Source of the DNA: Effrenium voratum
Lineage: Eukaryota > Sar > Dinophyceae > Suessiales > Symbiodiniaceae
Reading direction: 5' to 3'
Assembly: GCA_963377175.1 (NCBI GenBank)
Contig: CAUJNA010003782.1
Span: forward strand, 124,001 to 188,000
Length of the DNA: 64,000 nt
Shown: piece after piece, positions 62,729 to 64,000 of the stretch
Layout: each line of letters begins with the position of its first letter
Numbering within the stretch: position 1 is the first letter of the stretch
Notes under the pieces: model-generated
Seen by the model: only the letters and a program-made list of their open reading frames with translations
Database searches by the model: none
Told to the model about the DNA's origin: nothing
Program-made: the position numbers and the translations under genes

Positions 62729-63040
62729 TTGAAGATCATTGAAGGGCAACCACGCTCCAACAAGGAAGGGGTGTTTCTTTCTTTGACAGCCAACTCACCC
62801 GCTTCTGCCAAGCGCCGTACCGCTTCGGTTTGTTTGTTGTCAGGTCCAGTTGATCTTCATTTTTGCACGTATCCATACGCAAGCCAGCTACTCGCGTTGC
62901 TGTCAGCTGCCAGCGCTAGAGGCTTTCCGCCACACCCCTTTGCCATCCCGAGGTTATGCCCAGCCCCCGGAGCAGTGCTGAAGGAGCGCCCGCTCGGATG
63001 TTCAGCAGTATTTTTTGCGGTTCCGTGGAACGAAGCTTAA
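62729..63040 (+). CDS. Weak ORF, possibly an exon
   Basis: A 103-codon open frame (MKIIEGQPRSNKEGVF at its start, then a Leu/Ala-rich segment). No motif was recognised and chance is possible at this length. Confidence 0.2.
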   Translation: MKIIEGQPRSNKEGVFLSLTANSPASAKRRTASVCLLSGPVDLHFCTYPYASQLLALLSAASARGFPPHPFAIPRLCPAPGAVLKERPLGCSAVFFAVPWNEA

Positions 63041-63147
63041 AAGGCACCCAGAAAGCCAATGGATTCTCATGGAGTCTTTCGCCTGAGGCAAGGGCTTGAA
63101 AAACTCATCTTTAGCATGTGTGAGCTGTGCAAATGCACTAGAATCTT

Positions 63148-63261
63148 GACTGCTACTGGGTTGGATCTTTAGACTTTAACTTTTGGGACATAAAGTTGGG
63201 TTTTCCACTAAACCCCCCAAAAAGTTGTCAACTTTTTGCTGGGGGGTCAACAGCAACCAAG
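63148..63261 (+). repeat. Family D element
   Basis: GACTGCTACTGGGTTGGATC to GGTCAACAGCAACCAAG. Fourth copy within 6.3 kb, same orientation. Confidence 0.75.
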
Positions 63262-64000
63262 GGATTGGCTCAAGCTAAAGGCAGCTTCAGGATGAGGTCA
63301 GACACACACCCATAATTGTGCTTATGAGGTCAGTTGCTTTTCGACATGAACCCGCATTTCGGCACTTCCAGCACAATTTTGGTGCATCTGTGACCAACTC
63401 AGCAGAGAGCTGATAAAGAATCCCAAGTGCTACAGGGTTGCAACCCAAGGGGTGCACCCGCTTGACGGTACACCAGCGAGGGCATACTGCTTTGTAGGGG
63501 TGGTACCATGCGGGTTTGGAGGCTGTCCTCGTGGACAAGAGATGCCAGTTGGCCATGGTTCAAAACCAATGGGATCCTATTTTGGGATAGGTCTCCAAAC
63601 GATTCGGATCGATATGGTTGGGCCCTGATGACTTCAGACCGTTGGCTGCCGTTGTTGTTTTTTTTCTCCTTGGGATTCCGAAGGGTCGGTGAAATACGAA
63701 TGATTTATATCTCAATGTTTTATTTATGTATGTTTGAAGACCAGCGGTGTGCTTTCTGCCAAGGGTGACTGGCACTTGCAGAAACCTGCTGATTGCAGTC
63801 AAAGCTCAGGAGCGGCTCCAAGGCAGGGTGCCTTGCATGGATGGGCAGTGCTCAACAGCCCAGCTGGCCATGTTAGGTTGTTCTTGTCATGAGGGTCATA
63901 GTATTTCTTTTCAACAGCCCTTTATATGTTATAACTGCTTTGATAGAACCAGAAGTCACTGAGTCTTGTGCGCTGCTCAGTTGAGAAGACAGCCAAGTTG
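63262..64000. other. No feature recognised
   Basis: No repeat family member or convincing exon seen after the last family D copy. Confidence 0.4.

Noticed and set aside
63264..63274. TTGGCTCAAG resembling the end of the dinoflagellate spliced leader
   Set aside because: Only 10 nt match and it directly follows a family D element; chance is likely.

Overview
The window reads as nuclear DNA of a dinoflagellate, most likely of the Symbiodiniaceae or Polarella kind. No bacterial-style coding is present. Real coding sequence is broken into very short exons (about 35-130 nt). Nearly all 3' splice sites read AG|G, and 5' splice sites are mostly GC, with fewer GT and two GA. Genes follow one another on the same strand with little space between them. 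Long introns are full of microsatellites and small inverted-repeat elements. No tools were run: exons were found by reading frame, codon phase and remembered family motifs, so boundaries are models.

Layout, all on the + strand. (1) 19-15302: the 3' part of a gene whose start lies upstream of the window. It has 14 modelled exons in consistent phase and its first exons look like a nucleotide-diphospho-sugar (glycosyl) transferase. (2) 15837-54226: a gene of 37 modelled exons spread over 38.4 kb, encoding about 836 aa. It is complete from signal-peptide ATG to TGA and looks like a DUF5054/GH38-like (alpha-mannosidase-like) secreted glycosidase. Exons fill only about 6.5 % of its span. (3) 40792-42243: an intact single-exon gene inside intron 21 of gene 2, with a ubiquitin-like N-terminus and 14 BspA-type leucine-rich repeats. 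(4) About 55187-57145: an unrecognised multi-exon gene. (5) About 57.9-61.8 kb: another unrecognised multi-exon gene, with a small single-exon secreted cysteine-rich peptide gene (59950-60129) within its span. (6) 62.3-63.0 kb: weak exon candidates.

Repeats dominate the rest. Intron 17 of gene 2 holds about 3 kb of TGTA repeats, then TTGC-type repeats, then a cluster of GCGGAAG motifs. Intron 21 holds four unrelated tandem arrays side by side (38.05-39.97 kb) and the nested gene. At least seven families of 100-175 bp elements with terminal inverted repeats are scattered through introns. Two copies of one family (56955-57098 and 60565-60675) coincide exactly with modelled GA-AG introns, and a third sits at a similar junction. 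This is the most interesting signal in the window: small inverted-repeat elements that appear to be, or to create, introns (introner-like elements).

If the gene calls are right, genes 1 and 2 both act on glycans, one as a sugar transferase and one as a secreted glycosidase. Their adjacency (535 bp apart, same strand) fits dinoflagellate tandem gene order, but I cannot show a functional link.
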